64,000 nt of DNA, from NCBI RefSeq assembly GCF_030248535.1, contig NZ_JAHGAJ010000040.1, positions 1 to 64,000 of the forward strand, given 5' to 3'. Below are positions 34,240 to 44,154 of this stretch, piece after piece; the first letter of the stretch is position 1, and the number at the start of each line of letters is the position of its first letter. The notes beneath the pieces were generated by a model. That model worked only from the letters and a program-made list of their open reading frames with translations, did no database searches and was not told where the DNA came from. This DNA is from Vibrio sp. D404a (lineage in GTDB: Bacteria; Pseudomonadota; Gammaproteobacteria; Enterobacterales; Vibrionaceae). Made by a program: the position numbers and the translations under genes.

Positions 34240-37008
34240 CTACTGTGCTGGGCGTAGAATGTTCTTATAGTAACGACTGTTTTCACCGAATAGGCGCTGA
34301 GCGTGCTCGTTCATATCTTTACTGGAGATGGAATTTACCATGCCCTTCACATCAAACAGTGCCTCGACACCAAAATCATGAATAATATAACGAGAGACAA
34401 ACCACGCCTGATCTACAGGGTTGGCATCGAGTGGCGCAAAGTCATTCTCCAACTGTTTACCGACCGCCCTCACCTCTTCTTCGGTGATGCCATTGAGCAG
34501 GTCAGCCATCACCTTATCGATGGCAGCCTCAACTTTTTCAGCGTTAGTCGGTGTAATGTTTGCCCCAATAAACCAGTCACTGCTGCGCTCACCATCTTGT
34601 GAAACCGCGTAAGCGTAAGGTGAATAATCCAAGCTCAGCTCTTCACGAACATACGCATCTAAGCGAGTGGTCAGGATGCGCTGCATCAAGTCCGACATAA
34701 ACACCTCTTTGGCGCTGTCACCCTGAGATGAAGGAGGGAGCTCTGAAACCACGCGCAAGATGTATTCTGAGCTCTGCTCAGTATTCACAGAGAGATCGAC
34801 ACGCTTTTGATTGTTCAATCGATAAGCCACAGAAAACTCTGGAATCTCAGACTCTTTCAGCGGAATAGAAGCCACATACTGACTAACTAACGGTTTCAAG
34901 ATGCTTGGGTCAATGTCACCAACAATCACCAACTGTGTATGGCGATCTTGGTCAAACAGAGCTTGGTGAACGCGGCGCACTTGTTCGACTGAGACCTGCG
35001 CTACAGCACTTCCATCAATCAAATAGTGACTACTATTTTCTTGAAAAGTATTGTGGTTCATCGCTTGTTCGAACTGCCCCATAGAACCGTCAAGATAAGC
35101 CGTTCTGCCCTGATTAAACTCTTGTTTCACCGCTTCTAATTGCTTAGGCGAGACATTGGGAGAGGTCGCAATTGCGTTAAGTGCGCCAAAGGCCTCTTTA
35201 ATTTCATCTTGATAGAACTTGAATTCAATGCCATGACGCGTTGAGTCAATAAACGAGTAAAGCTCAATACTCTCACGATCGAGGTGCGCTTCCAGCTCAG
35301 ACCCATTGAAATTACCCACGCCGCTTCGTGCTATGGTTGCAATCGCCACCTCCGCTGCAGGGTACAAACTCGGGTCCAACGCCATTTTTCCACCTAAGCT
35401 GGTGTAGTACATCCCGACTTCATCATTAGCATAAGTATCGCGTAGGTACCACATATCAACGCCGTTACTCAGCGTCCACTTTTGAATGTAAGGATCAGCA
35501 TACATCTGCTCAACCAGCACCACTTCACCTTGTGTAATCGGCACAGCAAAACTTTGATCACTGGTAGATTGAATGGTTTGCACACCTGGCGCAGCATACG
35601 CCGCCTTTAAGTTTGTCGTCGTCTGCTCGATCGCATCTTTATCTTCGCTTCTATCAACGCCTAATACTAAGAAGTAGTCGCTAGAGAGCAAGTCACGAAT
35701 ATTGGTGTTGATCGTGTCGAGGTTAAGCTGTTCAACGAACACCTCTAGGCTTGCTTTCTCATCACGAGGCGATTGCATTGTGCTCTCAACCACCAAGTTG
35801 CCCACCTTGTAGTTCGCAAAATCAAGCCCATTCATGTTGTCCCATTCGCGCTCAACATTTTGCAGCCAATCTACGTAATACTGTACTTCACTTGCGATCT
35901 CATTCTCAGAGACACCGTAATCACGCAGCGACGCCAGTGTAGAGATAAGTTGTTGTTGGGAAACTTCACGAGACCCAACAGGAAACGCCACGCTGGTTAA
36001 CGAGTAGCGCTGATACTCCATCGAATATCTTTCAGAAATAATCCACTGAGTAGGCAGTGCGGCCTCATTAAATACTGAGTTGAGACGCTGCTCTATAATG
36101 CGTTGAGAGAGGCCATCTAACCAACGTTGATGCTGCTGCTCATGAGTCTCTACTACTTCAAGACCACGATTAAACATCAAGGTGATACTCGGTGATTCGC
36201 CACCTTTCACATACTCAACAAAATCGTCTTCATTAAAGGAGGTGATTCTCTGCTTTTCAGGCCTAACGGTTTGGCCACGCTCCCAGTCTGCAAACGTCTC
36301 GTCGATTAGTGCAACCGCCTCTTCTTTATTGATATCACCGGCCACCACGACCTCAACCAACTGAGGTTGATACCAGGTTTGATAAAAGCCTCTCAGCCCT
36401 TGTTGATCAGCGGCCATTACCGAATCTTTGGTGCCGAGTGCATCCTTAGATTGATACTGACCACCTTGGATAAAGTAGTCATAAAAATTATCGGCGAGCT
36501 GCTTATCTTCAAGCTGTGCGTAGCGAAATTCACCAAGAATCACACCCTTCTCTTTTTCCACTTCAGAGCTGGCGATCTCTAGGCCGTCACCAATATCACG
36601 CATCCAAGTTAGAGCTTGAGTCAATTGGCTATTGTCGGGTAAGTCGAGTAGGTAAACCGTCTCTTGGTAAGAGGTGTAAGCATTTAAATCGGCACCAAAA
36701 CTGACGCCAGCGTCTTCAAATAGGCGGATCACATCATTTTGCGAAAAATTCTCACTGCCGTTAAACGCCATATGCTCAACGAAGTGTGCGTAGCCTTTCT
36801 GCTGATCTGTTTCTTGGAAAGAACCCGCGTGGACCACTAGCCTAACCGACACAGGCGCTTCACGGTCACGATAGACATGGTAGGTCAGCCCATTATCAAG
36901 CTGACCTGTCGCCCAAGATGGATCGGATTGAATGGGGCTCTGGTTGGGTATCGAGCTACAACCCATTAAGGTCGCGCCCAACGCAACCACTAAACAATAA
37001 TTTTTCAT
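34240..37008 (-). CDS. M16-family zinc metalloprotease lipoprotein (PqqL/insulinase-like)
   Basis: The 922-residue two-lobe protease has a lipoprotein signal (CLVVALGATLMGC, lipid cysteine C17). The zinc motif HFVEH is at 75-79 with the distal Glu in the VEKEKGVILGEF region. The second, inactive-type M16 half starts near residue 515, as in PqqL proteins. It is probably anchored to the outer membrane facing the periplasm and degrades peptides. It stands alone, with its own 180-bp upstream spacer (37009-37190) and a terminator. The substrate is unknown; some periplasmic M16 proteases process peptides brought in by TonB systems. Confidence 0.9.
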   Translation of the reverse strand: MKNYCLVVALGATLMGCSSIPNQSPIQSDPSWATGQLDNGLTYHVYRDREAPVSVRLVVHAGSFQETDQQKGYAHFVEHMAFNGSENFSQNDVIRLFEDAGVSFGADLNAYTSYQETVYLLDLPDNSQLTQALTWMRDIGDGLEIASSEVEKEKGVILGEFRYAQLEDKQLADNFYDYFIQGGQYQSKDALGTKDSVMAADQQGLRGFYQTWYQPQLVEVVVAGDINKEEAVALIDETFADWERGQTVRPEKQRITSFNEDDFVEYVKGGESPSITLMFNRGLEVVETHEQQHQRWLDGLSQRIIEQRLNSVFNEAALPTQWIISERYSMEYQRYSLTSVAFPVGSREVSQQQLISTLASLRDYGVSENEIASEVQYYVDWLQNVEREWDNMNGLDFANYKVGNLVVESTMQSPRDEKASLEVFVEQLNLDTINTNIRDLLSSDYFLVLGVDRSEDKDAIEQTTTNLKAAYAAPGVQTIQSTSDQSFAVPITQGEVVLVEQMYADPYIQKWTLSNGVDMWYLRDTYANDEVGMYYTSLGGKMALDPSLYPAAEVAIATIARSGVGNFNGSELEAHLDRESIELYSFIDSTRHGIEFKFYQDEIKEAFGALNAIATSPNVSPKQLEAVKQEFNQGRTAYLDGSMGQFEQAMNHNTFQENSSHYLIDGSAVAQVSVEQVRRVHQALFDQDRHTQLVIVGDIDPSILKPLVSQYVASIPLKESEIPEFSVAYRLNNQKRVDLSVNTEQSSEYILRVVSELPPSSQGDSAKEVFMSDLMQRILTTRLDAYVREELSLDYSPYAYAVSQDGERSSDWFIGANITPTNAEKVEAAIDKVMADLLNGITEEEVRAVGKQLENDFAPLDANPVDQAWFVSRYIIHDFGVEALFDVKGMVNSISSKDMNEHAQRLFGENSRYYKNILRPAQ

Positions 37009-37190
37009 AACAACCTCTTATATGCCACTGCGTGACAATATACAGATCGGGTGAATAATTCCTGCTTAATACTAAATCACATGAATATCTTTGTGATCGC
37101 GATCTTTATTTTATAAATTTCAGTGCGTTAGCCTTTCAATATTGAGAACTATTAGTAGAAGTTGTAAATCCAGCACTTGGCTCTTTATCT

Positions 37191-37997
37191 TTACATGCCT
37201 TTAAAAAGGCTTTGTGATGAACGACTTACCGGTAACTTTACCCCTGATACATAGGCGGACATCTGTCCTGAAAAGCTCTTACTGACCTTATCGATTGCTG
37301 CAACACGCACCACCACCGATCGGTGTATCTGCCAGAATGTATCTGGCTCTAACTGACCAAGCAGCTCTTTGAGAGACGTACGTAGAATGAACTCTTCAAC
37401 ATTGTCTGCCTCTCCGACCTTAAACAGCGAGACGTATTTATCCTCTGCTTTGAAGTAGAGCACCTCATCTACTGCGATAAGATGAATATCATCGCCCGAA
37501 TGTGCCTTAAGCCAAGTAAGGTATTGTGGTGTGGCGACGGTTTGGGAAAGTTGTTGAATGTGTTGCATCAGAGAACCCATATCAACAGGGGGCTCGGGCT
37601 GACGTGCCAATAAGCGCTGTTTTAGCTTTTCACAACACGCTAATAAACGGTCTTCATTGATAGGTTTAAGCAAATAGTCTGCGGCGTTGCGCTCAAAGGC
37701 TTGCACGGCATACTCATCGTAAGCCGTGATAAAGACCACGAGGGGCGCGTCAGGCAGCTTCTGCAACTGTTTTGCGAGCGCCATACCATCAAGCTCAGGC
37801 ATTCGAATATCAAGGAACACCACATCCGGTTGGTGCGCCTCAATCATCTGTTTCGCCTCGGTACCATTTTGTGCCCGACCAAGGATGTCGAGCTCTGGCC
37901 AAACGTCAGCCAAGCTCTTATCTAAGTGATGGCGAAGCAAAGGCTCATCGTCCGCTATGATGGCAGTAAAGCCGTTATTGTTTGCCATATTCGCCAT
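37191..37997 (-). CDS. LytTR-type response regulator
   Basis: The 268-residue protein has an N-terminal receiver domain (acidic DDEP at 16-19, phospho-acceptor D63 in [24 protein letters not shown]) and a C-terminal LytTR DNA-binding domain (about 165-265) with [13 protein letters not shown] and [15 protein letters not shown]. It follows the sensor kinase gene by 37 nt and is the last gene of a seven-gene leftward operon containing an ABC transporter, a LolA-like protein and an outer-membrane protein. Its targets probably include that operon. Confidence 0.92.
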   Translation of the reverse strand: MANMANNNGFTAIIADDEPLLRHHLDKSLADVWPELDILGRAQNGTEAKQMIEAHQPDVVFLDIRMPELDGMALAKQLQKLPDAPLVVFITAYDEYAVQAFERNAADYLLKPINEDRLLACCEKLKQRLLARQPEPPVDMGSLMQHIQQLSQTVATPQYLTWLKAHSGDDIHLIAVDEVLYFKAEDKYVSLFKVGEADNVEEFILRTSLKELLGQLEPDTFWQIHRSVVVRVAAIDKVSKSFSGQMSAYVSGVKLPVSRSSQSLFKGM

Positions 37998-38034
37998 TAT
38001 TCTTCCTTAAAATTCACACTGTAAATCGCCATTT

Positions 38035-39063
38035 CTATTGGCCTGAGAGCGGTAGTCTTAATTGAGCCACCACACCACCCGCAGCTTGTTCTTTGATGGA
38101 TAAGCTCGCCTGTTCATCAAATAACATCGCGATGCGCTGGCGGATATTATTCAACCCCACACCATGGCCTCCGCTATTGGACGAGCTAGACAACCCTAAG
38201 CCATTATCAACTACGTCGATCGTCAACCACTCTTGTTCGACACTGAATCGGATCATAAGCTCACCACCGGCAGCCTTAGGTTCTATCCCATGAGTGAGGG
38301 CATTCTCAACCAAGGGCTGAATCAAAAATGGCGGGATCACTTGTGTTGAATTGACTTGGCTCTTATCTATGTTGAAAGTCAGGCGCTCACCCAAACGAAT
38401 TTTCTGAATATTCAGATACGCATCCAACAGATCACTCTCTTGGGCAATGGTTGATTGCTCACTTCGACTATTACGCAATGTGACTCGCAAAAGCTCAGTA
38501 AGCTTATCCAGCATCAGTTTTGCCTTATCACTATCAGTCTCAATCAAAGCACTAACCGTTGCCAACGTGTTGAACAAGAAATGCGGCTCAATTTGGCTCT
38601 GCAGCTGCTTTAACTGACTGAGTACCACCACTTTCTCTTGGTCGGCTTGGCGACGTTTAGCCACTTCTAATTCATTGTCTGCACGCAGCTTTTGCTCTCT
38701 GGTGTAGAAATAGTAGTAACTGACCGAACAGAAAATGACACCGAGAAAGATCACCGACTTAAGCTCGGATATCCCCTCACCAAAAAAGCCATTTAGCCAA
38801 TAGTGCGCGTTGAGTGTTCCGACTGTCAGAGCAAATACCATTGAGATGGCGATCTCTAATAAGCGTGACGTATCGGGAAACAACTTAATGAGGACAAAAG
38901 AAGAAAATACCGCGCTATAACCAAAGCCAAAACTGATCATGGCGTTGGTGAATAGTGGCCCTCCCCAAATGCTTTGGGTTGTCACGCTAATCACGATACA
39001 AAACAGGGTGGTCACTAACCAACTCTTAAACCAAGAGTACTGTTTACATCCAGATTCACTCAT
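38035..39063 (-). CDS. LytS/His_kinase-family membrane sensor histidine kinase
   Basis: The 342-residue kinase has four hydrophobic segments in the first 130 residues and no large periplasmic domain, then a coiled linker. The phospho-acceptor motif is QSQIEPHFLFNTLATVSALI and the ATP-binding box is GGHGVGLNNIRQRI. This type pairs with LytTR regulators such as the next gene. Its ATG overlaps the stop of the barrel-like protein gene by one base (TAATG), so sensor and envelope protein are made together. It may sense a membrane or lipid state through its helices. Confidence 0.9.
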   Translation of the reverse strand: MSESGCKQYSWFKSWLVTTLFCIVISVTTQSIWGGPLFTNAMISFGFGYSAVFSSFVLIKLFPDTSRLLEIAISMVFALTVGTLNAHYWLNGFFGEGISELKSVIFLGVIFCSVSYYYFYTREQKLRADNELEVAKRRQADQEKVVVLSQLKQLQSQIEPHFLFNTLATVSALIETDSDKAKLMLDKLTELLRVTLRNSRSEQSTIAQESDLLDAYLNIQKIRLGERLTFNIDKSQVNSTQVIPPFLIQPLVENALTHGIEPKAAGGELMIRFSVEQEWLTIDVVDNGLGLSSSSNSGGHGVGLNNIRQRIAMLFDEQASLSIKEQAAGGVVAQLRLPLSGQ

Positions 39064-40430
39064 TAAAATCGTCCTTTAATATTTAATAGAATCATATGAC
39101 TATCCGGCAAATTAGCGTAAGCAGATTCCTTGTTTCCGCCCAAAAAGCGTGCAGCAAGTTCCACTTCAACCGATGCATCACCGTTATCCAATGCTTGATA
39201 GTTGATCCATTGAGTAGCGATGACGCCACCATCTTGAGGCGCGACCATCACATCCAGTGTCGGCGTAACATCGTCCAGCCACGCCCATGTTGAAATGCCA
39301 TCAGCAAACAGGTGACGCCAACCACTTGAGTCCAATGACCAATGAAACATCAGATTGTGTTCAACGATGTTTGCATGCTGATACCCCTGCGCATAAGCAC
39401 TTGCTAGAGGTTGAGCTGCAGGCATTTGCGATAGATCTTGAGCTCGGTCTAACGCCGTTTGCCACTCAGAATTACTCCATGCTCGGCTGTCATACCAATA
39501 TTCAAGCACAATGTTGTGCCCGGTATCGTTAGCCCATGTCAGCCCTGCCAGAGCTTGGAAGGCATCACCTTGTTCCTCTAACTGAACTGGCTGATATGGA
39601 TCATCAGGCAAGCTATAACCAAGGCTGTGGCGTTGATAAACCATCGAACCATGAAACTCCCACGCTAGGTTAAGCACGGACACCAAACTCGCGCCAAACA
39701 ATCCATGTCTGACATCATCGTAGTAGGCGAGCCATTGATACTCGTGGTCACCGACCATGTTGTAGCGTTTAATCCCTATACCTTGCTGCTCACTTGCCTC
39801 TTCTAGCTGGTTTACTTCTTGCGAGCCCCATGAAGAGTCGCTGTAGAGCAGAGTCCATTCACCACTACTATCAAATAGAGATAACGAAGCCACGCCGGCC
39901 CCTTCTTCGGCAACAATCCCTACGGGGTTTTGTCGGTAAGGTTTAATCACATCCAATGGGCGGTAGCCGTAACCGACCCCCCAATCGAGACGCATTTTGC
40001 CTAGGGTAATATCCAGATAGTGCTCTCCGGTGATGGATGATGAGAACTCGACACTGTGCTGCCAAAACAGCTCACGTACGATCAACTGCGTATCGCTGTG
40101 ACTGTCGGGTACCTGATGTCGGCTTTGCGCATGATAGAGATCATCGCCCTTAATCGAGAACAGCCCTAGCCAATGCGCGTAGTTCACTTCAAGATCGAGT
40201 AATGCATTGACCGACTGGCGATGATATTCAGGCTCATTCAACCATGGCGTTTCCCGTGATTGCACCGTTTCAGCGCTGACCTGCCAGTCCCAAGCTAGGC
40301 TCAGTTGGCTATCATCTGCCAATACGCTCGCGCTCACTACAGAAGCAGCAGCGGTGCTTATTACGACAGCTCGCGCACACCAGCGTTTGAGGCTCCTATC
40401 TCTCGTTTTCAAACAAGCCAAAGTGTTCAT
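39063..40430 (-). CDS. Predicted outer-membrane beta-barrel protein of the ABC/LytTR operon
   Basis: The protein is 455 residues from the ATG at 40430, which follows GGTGG and lies ten bases past the preceding stop. A signal peptide ends near ASVLA-DD (residue 39). The mature part has alternating aromatic strands (for example HNIVLEYWYD, NLMFHWSLD, VEVELAARFLGG), a LRLDWGVGYGYRPLDVI-like motif (MRLDWGVGYGYRPLDVI) and a terminal strand ending in Phe. These are features of outer-membrane barrels. The operon with a LolA-like carrier and an ABC permease suggests it is the outer-membrane end of an export or sorting path. No specific family recognised. Confidence 0.7.
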   Translation of the reverse strand: MNTLACLKTRDRSLKRWCARAVVISTAAASVVSASVLADDSQLSLAWDWQVSAETVQSRETPWLNEPEYHRQSVNALLDLEVNYAHWLGLFSIKGDDLYHAQSRHQVPDSHSDTQLIVRELFWQHSVEFSSSITGEHYLDITLGKMRLDWGVGYGYRPLDVIKPYRQNPVGIVAEEGAGVASLSLFDSSGEWTLLYSDSSWGSQEVNQLEEASEQQGIGIKRYNMVGDHEYQWLAYYDDVRHGLFGASLVSVLNLAWEFHGSMVYQRHSLGYSLPDDPYQPVQLEEQGDAFQALAGLTWANDTGHNIVLEYWYDSRAWSNSEWQTALDRAQDLSQMPAAQPLASAYAQGYQHANIVEHNLMFHWSLDSSGWRHLFADGISTWAWLDDVTPTLDVMVAPQDGGVIATQWINYQALDNGDASVEVELAARFLGGNKESAYANLPDSHMILLNIKGRF

Positions 40431-40440
40431 CACCACCCAC

Positions 40441-41262
40441 CTATAGCCCAGACACGCTGTTGCGAGACAGATACGCAGGGTTGTAATACTTGTCAGCGAG
40501 GGCTTGCTCTGTGATCTCTTGGTACTCAATCAGGGTACGCTTACTTGGTTGAATCTTATCAAGCAGACTCATCGCCACTACACTTGGCAGCCCATTACGC
40601 TCTCCCTCATCAAACCACGCCTGTTTCGCCAGTTTCCCTGATCTCAAGTAGAGGTCAGCCTTGATTGGGAACGCGCGGTCGGTGGTTAACCACAAGTCAA
40701 TCGACTGATAACTGGCTCCTTTGGTTTTGGCGGTGAGTTTTAATTTATGTGTCACCACCTGCTCACCATTGTCTAACTCAACACTCTCTTGCTGCACCCA
40801 CTCTCCTTGGTAATCCTCGCTCCAAGTCAGTGTTGAGATGTCACCCACCGAGGCTTCACCCAAGAGTTTCTGCATTGGTGTGATTCGGATCGGTCGGCGC
40901 GACTTAGGCATGAGCAACCAGTAGTTATCCTCAATCATCAGCATTTTTTGTCCTGCTTCGACTGCCGATTTAAATATCACCAATGATTCTCGGTTCGGAC
41001 GCGTATAGACGTTGTACTGACGGGTCTTATCCAATTGGTCATTCTCAAACAGATGCACCACAGACACCACCTTAGACGCTTGCTGGCTGTTGAGTCGGTA
41101 GCGATCGGCTTTGGCAATCATCTCAGTTACTTGCTCGGCATCGACCGCCCAACTCGCGCCACTGAAAACCAATGACAACATCAACAAAAACGCCATTCCT
41201 CTGCGAACGAAAAGAGACTGATTTGAGCAGCGATTAATAACAGTATTTCGATAATTAAACAT
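40441..41262 (-). CDS. Outer membrane lipoprotein-sorting protein, LolA-like fold
   Basis: The 273-residue periplasmic protein has a signal peptide (FLLMLSLVFSGASWA, cleavage near residue 39). The mature part (ESLVIFKSAVEAGQKMLMIEDNYWLLMPKSRRPIRITPMQKLLGEAS) matches the LolA/LppX-like domain annotated as outer membrane lipoprotein-sorting protein. It should carry a lipid or lipoprotein between the ABC permease and the outer membrane. GGAGG precedes the ATG, and the start overlaps the permease end by eight bases, so both are coupled. Confidence 0.85.
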   Translation of the reverse strand: MFNYRNTVINRCSNQSLFVRRGMAFLLMLSLVFSGASWAVDAEQVTEMIAKADRYRLNSQQASKVVSVVHLFENDQLDKTRQYNVYTRPNRESLVIFKSAVEAGQKMLMIEDNYWLLMPKSRRPIRITPMQKLLGEASVGDISTLTWSEDYQGEWVQQESVELDNGEQVVTHKLKLTAKTKGASYQSIDLWLTTDRAFPIKADLYLRSGKLAKQAWFDEGERNGLPSVVAMSLLDKIQPSKRTLIEYQEITEQALADKYYNPAYLSRNSVSGL

Positions 41263-42529
41263 AAGTCAGCGCCTCCGTGATGGGTTTGTTTACGCCTTTG
41301 CGTGCAGCAAAGTAAGCGGCAATAAGGCATATAGTGGTTACACCGAGCATGGCGTAGCCCACCAGCTCAAATGAGAAGTAGATATTTAACGGATAGCCAT
41401 CAGTACGACCTGGAGGCGGTGGCATTTGTACATCCACAATCAACAAGAGAACCGTCATAGCTGCACTTGCAAAGGCGCCAAGCAAGCCACCAACGACTGC
41501 CAACAAACCAGCCTCTTTCAAGAATCCGGCAATGATTTCAGACGGGTAGCTACCTAATGCCGATAGCGTCCCCATTTCTCGAGTACGCTCTGTGACCGAC
41601 ATGGTCATGGTGTTGAACAGCGACACAAATACCACCAGAGCCATCACCGCGCCCATGATGCCGAAGATCCGATCGTAAAGATCCTTAACTTTGGTGTAGA
41701 AAAACGCGCGATCCTGCCAAGGGGTGATCTCAATATCGCGACCTTGATCGCTCCCCTTATCCAATGCGGTCTGAATACGTTGCTGGACGGCTGATGTTTT
41801 TTCAGTTTCAAAGAGAAATACAGAGAGCGTGCTGACTCTGTCTGATGCAAGCAGCTCTTGTGCTTGGCTGATATGGACGTAAAGCTGACGTTTATCGAGT
41901 TCAGGAACACCGGTCGAGTAGATACCCTGCACCTTAAAATCAAAGGCATTCAATGCGCCATCACTGGTGGTCGCGAGTAGAGTCACCCAGTCACCAATGC
42001 TCACCTTGAGATTGCGCGCTAGGTCTTTCCCCAACATCACTTGCGGCTCTGTGTCATCGTACCTTGGTGAATCAATACTGGTGAGTGTTTGCCCTTGTCG
42101 AACATCCAAGAATGGCCCCTTCATATCGAACTCGCGCTCATTCACGCCAGTGCCCATAAAGATGGTCGACTTCGAACCATTGGAGACAAGGCCACTGAAG
42201 TAGACACGTGGCTGAACACCACGCACATCGCTGTCGCCGATAATCAACTTTGTCAGTTCATCTGCGTTATCTAAACCATTGCTCAGCGGCGTATCTTCGT
42301 CCTGCTCAAAATAGCCCGGAGTGCTGAGTGTTAAATGCCCTGTATCTCGCGCGGTCGACTCTCGCAAAGACTCATAAGTATAGAGCCCATAACCACCCGC
42401 CGAAGTCAGCGCAAACACCGCAATCGCCACGATCAAAACCGACAATAAGCTACGACGACCATTGCGCAGCAAATTCAGCCACGCCAAGCGAAGCGACTGC
42501 AAAAAGCCAAACTGCATTAACTTGCCCAT
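41255..42529 (-). CDS. FtsX/MacB-type ABC transporter permease
   Basis: The 424-residue permease has one N-terminal helix (LLSVLIVAIAVFALTSAGGY), a periplasmic domain of about 230 residues, and three C-terminal helices starting MGAVMALVVFVSLFNTMTMSV followed by TERTREMGTLSALG, the FtsX-domain signature. This is the LolC/E-MacB mechanotransmitter topology, which extracts lipids or peptides from the inner membrane rather than importing solutes. It overlaps the ATPase gene by 13 bases. Confidence 0.92.
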   Translation of the reverse strand: MGKLMQFGFLQSLRLAWLNLLRNGRRSLLSVLIVAIAVFALTSAGGYGLYTYESLRESTARDTGHLTLSTPGYFEQDEDTPLSNGLDNADELTKLIIGDSDVRGVQPRVYFSGLVSNGSKSTIFMGTGVNEREFDMKGPFLDVRQGQTLTSIDSPRYDDTEPQVMLGKDLARNLKVSIGDWVTLLATTSDGALNAFDFKVQGIYSTGVPELDKRQLYVHISQAQELLASDRVSTLSVFLFETEKTSAVQQRIQTALDKGSDQGRDIEITPWQDRAFFYTKVKDLYDRIFGIMGAVMALVVFVSLFNTMTMSVTERTREMGTLSALGSYPSEIIAGFLKEAGLLAVVGGLLGAFASAAMTVLLLIVDVQMPPPPGRTDGYPLNIYFSFELVGYAMLGVTTICLIAAYFAARKGVNKPITEALTYV

Positions 42530-43215
42530 GAGATTGCCTCCTTGTTTGACACTGAAGAGACCAAATTGCCGTCCACTAACTCAATCACTCGATCACAACG
42601 GTTAGCCATTCTTGGATCATGGGTGGCAACAATAAAGGTGGTGCCAAACTCGTGGCCAAGCTCGCGCATAATATCGATCACGTTATTAGCGGTGTGGCTG
42701 TCTAAGCTCGCTGTCGGCTCATCGGCGATCACCAACTTAGGTTTATGAACCAAGGCTCGAGCAATCGCGACACGTTGTTGTTGGCCACCTGAGAGGTTAT
42801 CTGGTCGGTGGTGAATGTATTGTTCCAAGCCAACACGCACCAACATCTGCTTGGCTTGTTTATGTTGCTGTTCGATACTCAAACCATTGAGCATCAAAGG
42901 GTAAGCAACGTTTTCCAGTGCCGTCATAACGGGTACTAAGTTAAATTTTTGAAACACAAATCCCAAACCGTGGCGGCGGAAACGTGCAGACTCAATCGCT
43001 TGTTCAGGATAGGGCTGCCCCTCTATTGAAATCATCCCCTGGTAGTCACGATCGAGCATGCCTAGGATATTGAGTAGGGTACTTTTACCTGAGCCTGACG
43101 GGCCGCATAACGCCACCATCTCACCTTGCTCAATCTGCCCTGATACTCCATTCAGGGCATGCACGACCTGCTCACCCGTTTTGTATCGCTTGTTGATGGC
43201 TTCGAACACTATCAT
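42517..43215 (-). CDS. ABC transporter ATP-binding protein (LolD/MacB type)
   Basis: The 232-residue ATPase has Walker A GPSGSGKST (39-47), signature LSGGQQQRVAIARAL, Walker B LVIADEPTASLD and the H-loop VATHD. LGLVFQKFNLVPVMTALENV is the Q-loop. It energises the FtsX-type permease encoded by the next gene. It lies 28 nt after the gene for the 228-residue secreted protein. Confidence 0.95.
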   Translation of the reverse strand: MIVFEAINKRYKTGEQVVHALNGVSGQIEQGEMVALCGPSGSGKSTLLNILGMLDRDYQGMISIEGQPYPEQAIESARFRRHGLGFVFQKFNLVPVMTALENVAYPLMLNGLSIEQQHKQAKQMLVRVGLEQYIHHRPDNLSGGQQQRVAIARALVHKPKLVIADEPTASLDSHTANNVIDIMRELGHEFGTTFIVATHDPRMANRCDRVIELVDGNLVSSVSNKEAISWAS

Positions 43216-43243
43216 CTTGTTCTCTCCCTTGTTCGAGCGGACA

Positions 43244-43930
43244 TTATTGAGCCTGACTGACGAGTGCCTTCGCCGTCATGGTTTCAATGTTGCTGCTGTC
43301 TTTCTCTTCCATAACCGCTAGCCATGATTGTGCTTGTACGAGGTCTTCTGCTCGAATCGAAGCTGTGATCGCGTAGCGATAGATCCACGCGGTCGCGGCG
43401 AAGTTCTGATGTGCAAATTCGTCTTCAGATAGCAGGTCTAAATAGAGGTCATAGCCACGATCAAAGTGGTTAAATATATCTGGGAGTGAGGTGTAAGTGG
43501 TCGCGGCCATTGCACGGGTCAAGTAGGCTTCTGGCAAGCCTTGTACTCTCGCCTGCTCAGCCACAGGTTGTTCGATGCTATTTAGTAGAGTTAAAGACTT
43601 ATCGATGGTTGCGAGTCCTTTCTCGACATACTTCATCTTATTCCAAGGCAGAAAGGCATCGCGCCCTTGAAGAGTTTCAGTGCTGCCCAAATAGACTAAA
43701 GTCAGCGGTGTTGCACCTTCCTTGTCGAGAATCGATTGAAGGGCATCATGCGCCGCTTCAACCATATCTTCATCGCCTTGAGCTGCTTGGTTGTACATAG
43801 AGAGTGCTTGCGGCGTTGGATTTGCCAATACTGGCACACTTACCGCTAAACCAAAAGCGAGTGTCGAGACAAAGAGAGACGTTTTAATCGACTGCAGTGC
43901 ATTGAATGGAGTGTGACTTGCTTTCATCAT
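43244..43930 (-). CDS. Secreted helical-repeat protein, first gene of the ABC/LytTR operon
   Basis: The 228-residue protein has a signal peptide (LFVSTLAFGLAVSVPVLA-NPTP, cleavage near residue 37). The mature part is predicted helical, with TPR-like pairs (ALSMYNQAAQGDEDMVEAAHDALQSIL, then AYLTRAMAATTYTSLPDIFNHFDRGYDLY). It probably acts in the periplasm as a partner of the transporter or as a sensor-side adaptor. I do not recognise a named family. GGGAATACC precedes the ATG. Confidence 0.7.
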   Translation of the reverse strand: MMKASHTPFNALQSIKTSLFVSTLAFGLAVSVPVLANPTPQALSMYNQAAQGDEDMVEAAHDALQSILDKEGATPLTLVYLGSTETLQGRDAFLPWNKMKYVEKGLATIDKSLTLLNSIEQPVAEQARVQGLPEAYLTRAMAATTYTSLPDIFNHFDRGYDLYLDLLSEDEFAHQNFAATAWIYRYAITASIRAEDLVQAQSWLAVMEEKDSSNIETMTAKALVSQAQ

Positions 43931-44077
43931 GGTATTCCCTTTCCTGTTTTGATGATGAAAGGTTAAACCGAGTGATGAAAAGGATTTTGTGAATGCGACA
44001 AACGGTCAATCTGAGGCGTGAATGGTCAAAACCGTGCGTGAGTGGCTAACGATAGGCGCAGCTATTGTGACTATAGA

Positions 44078-44101
44078 AATAGCCGCTGGTCAGCGGCTAT
44101 T
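44078..44101 (-). terminator. Hairpin terminator after the DUF1254/DUF1214 gene, twin of the one at 46.2 kb
   Basis: AATAGCCGCTG (44078-44088) pairs with CAGCGGCTATT (44091-44101). The minus strand continues TTTCTAT. The arms are identical to those of the hairpin at 46195-46224, with only two loop bases different in the shared core. Confidence 0.7.
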
Positions 44102-44154
44102 GGGCTTAATGTTGAGTTTAGGCGAAATCTACTTCTTAGATTCGACGACTTAAA

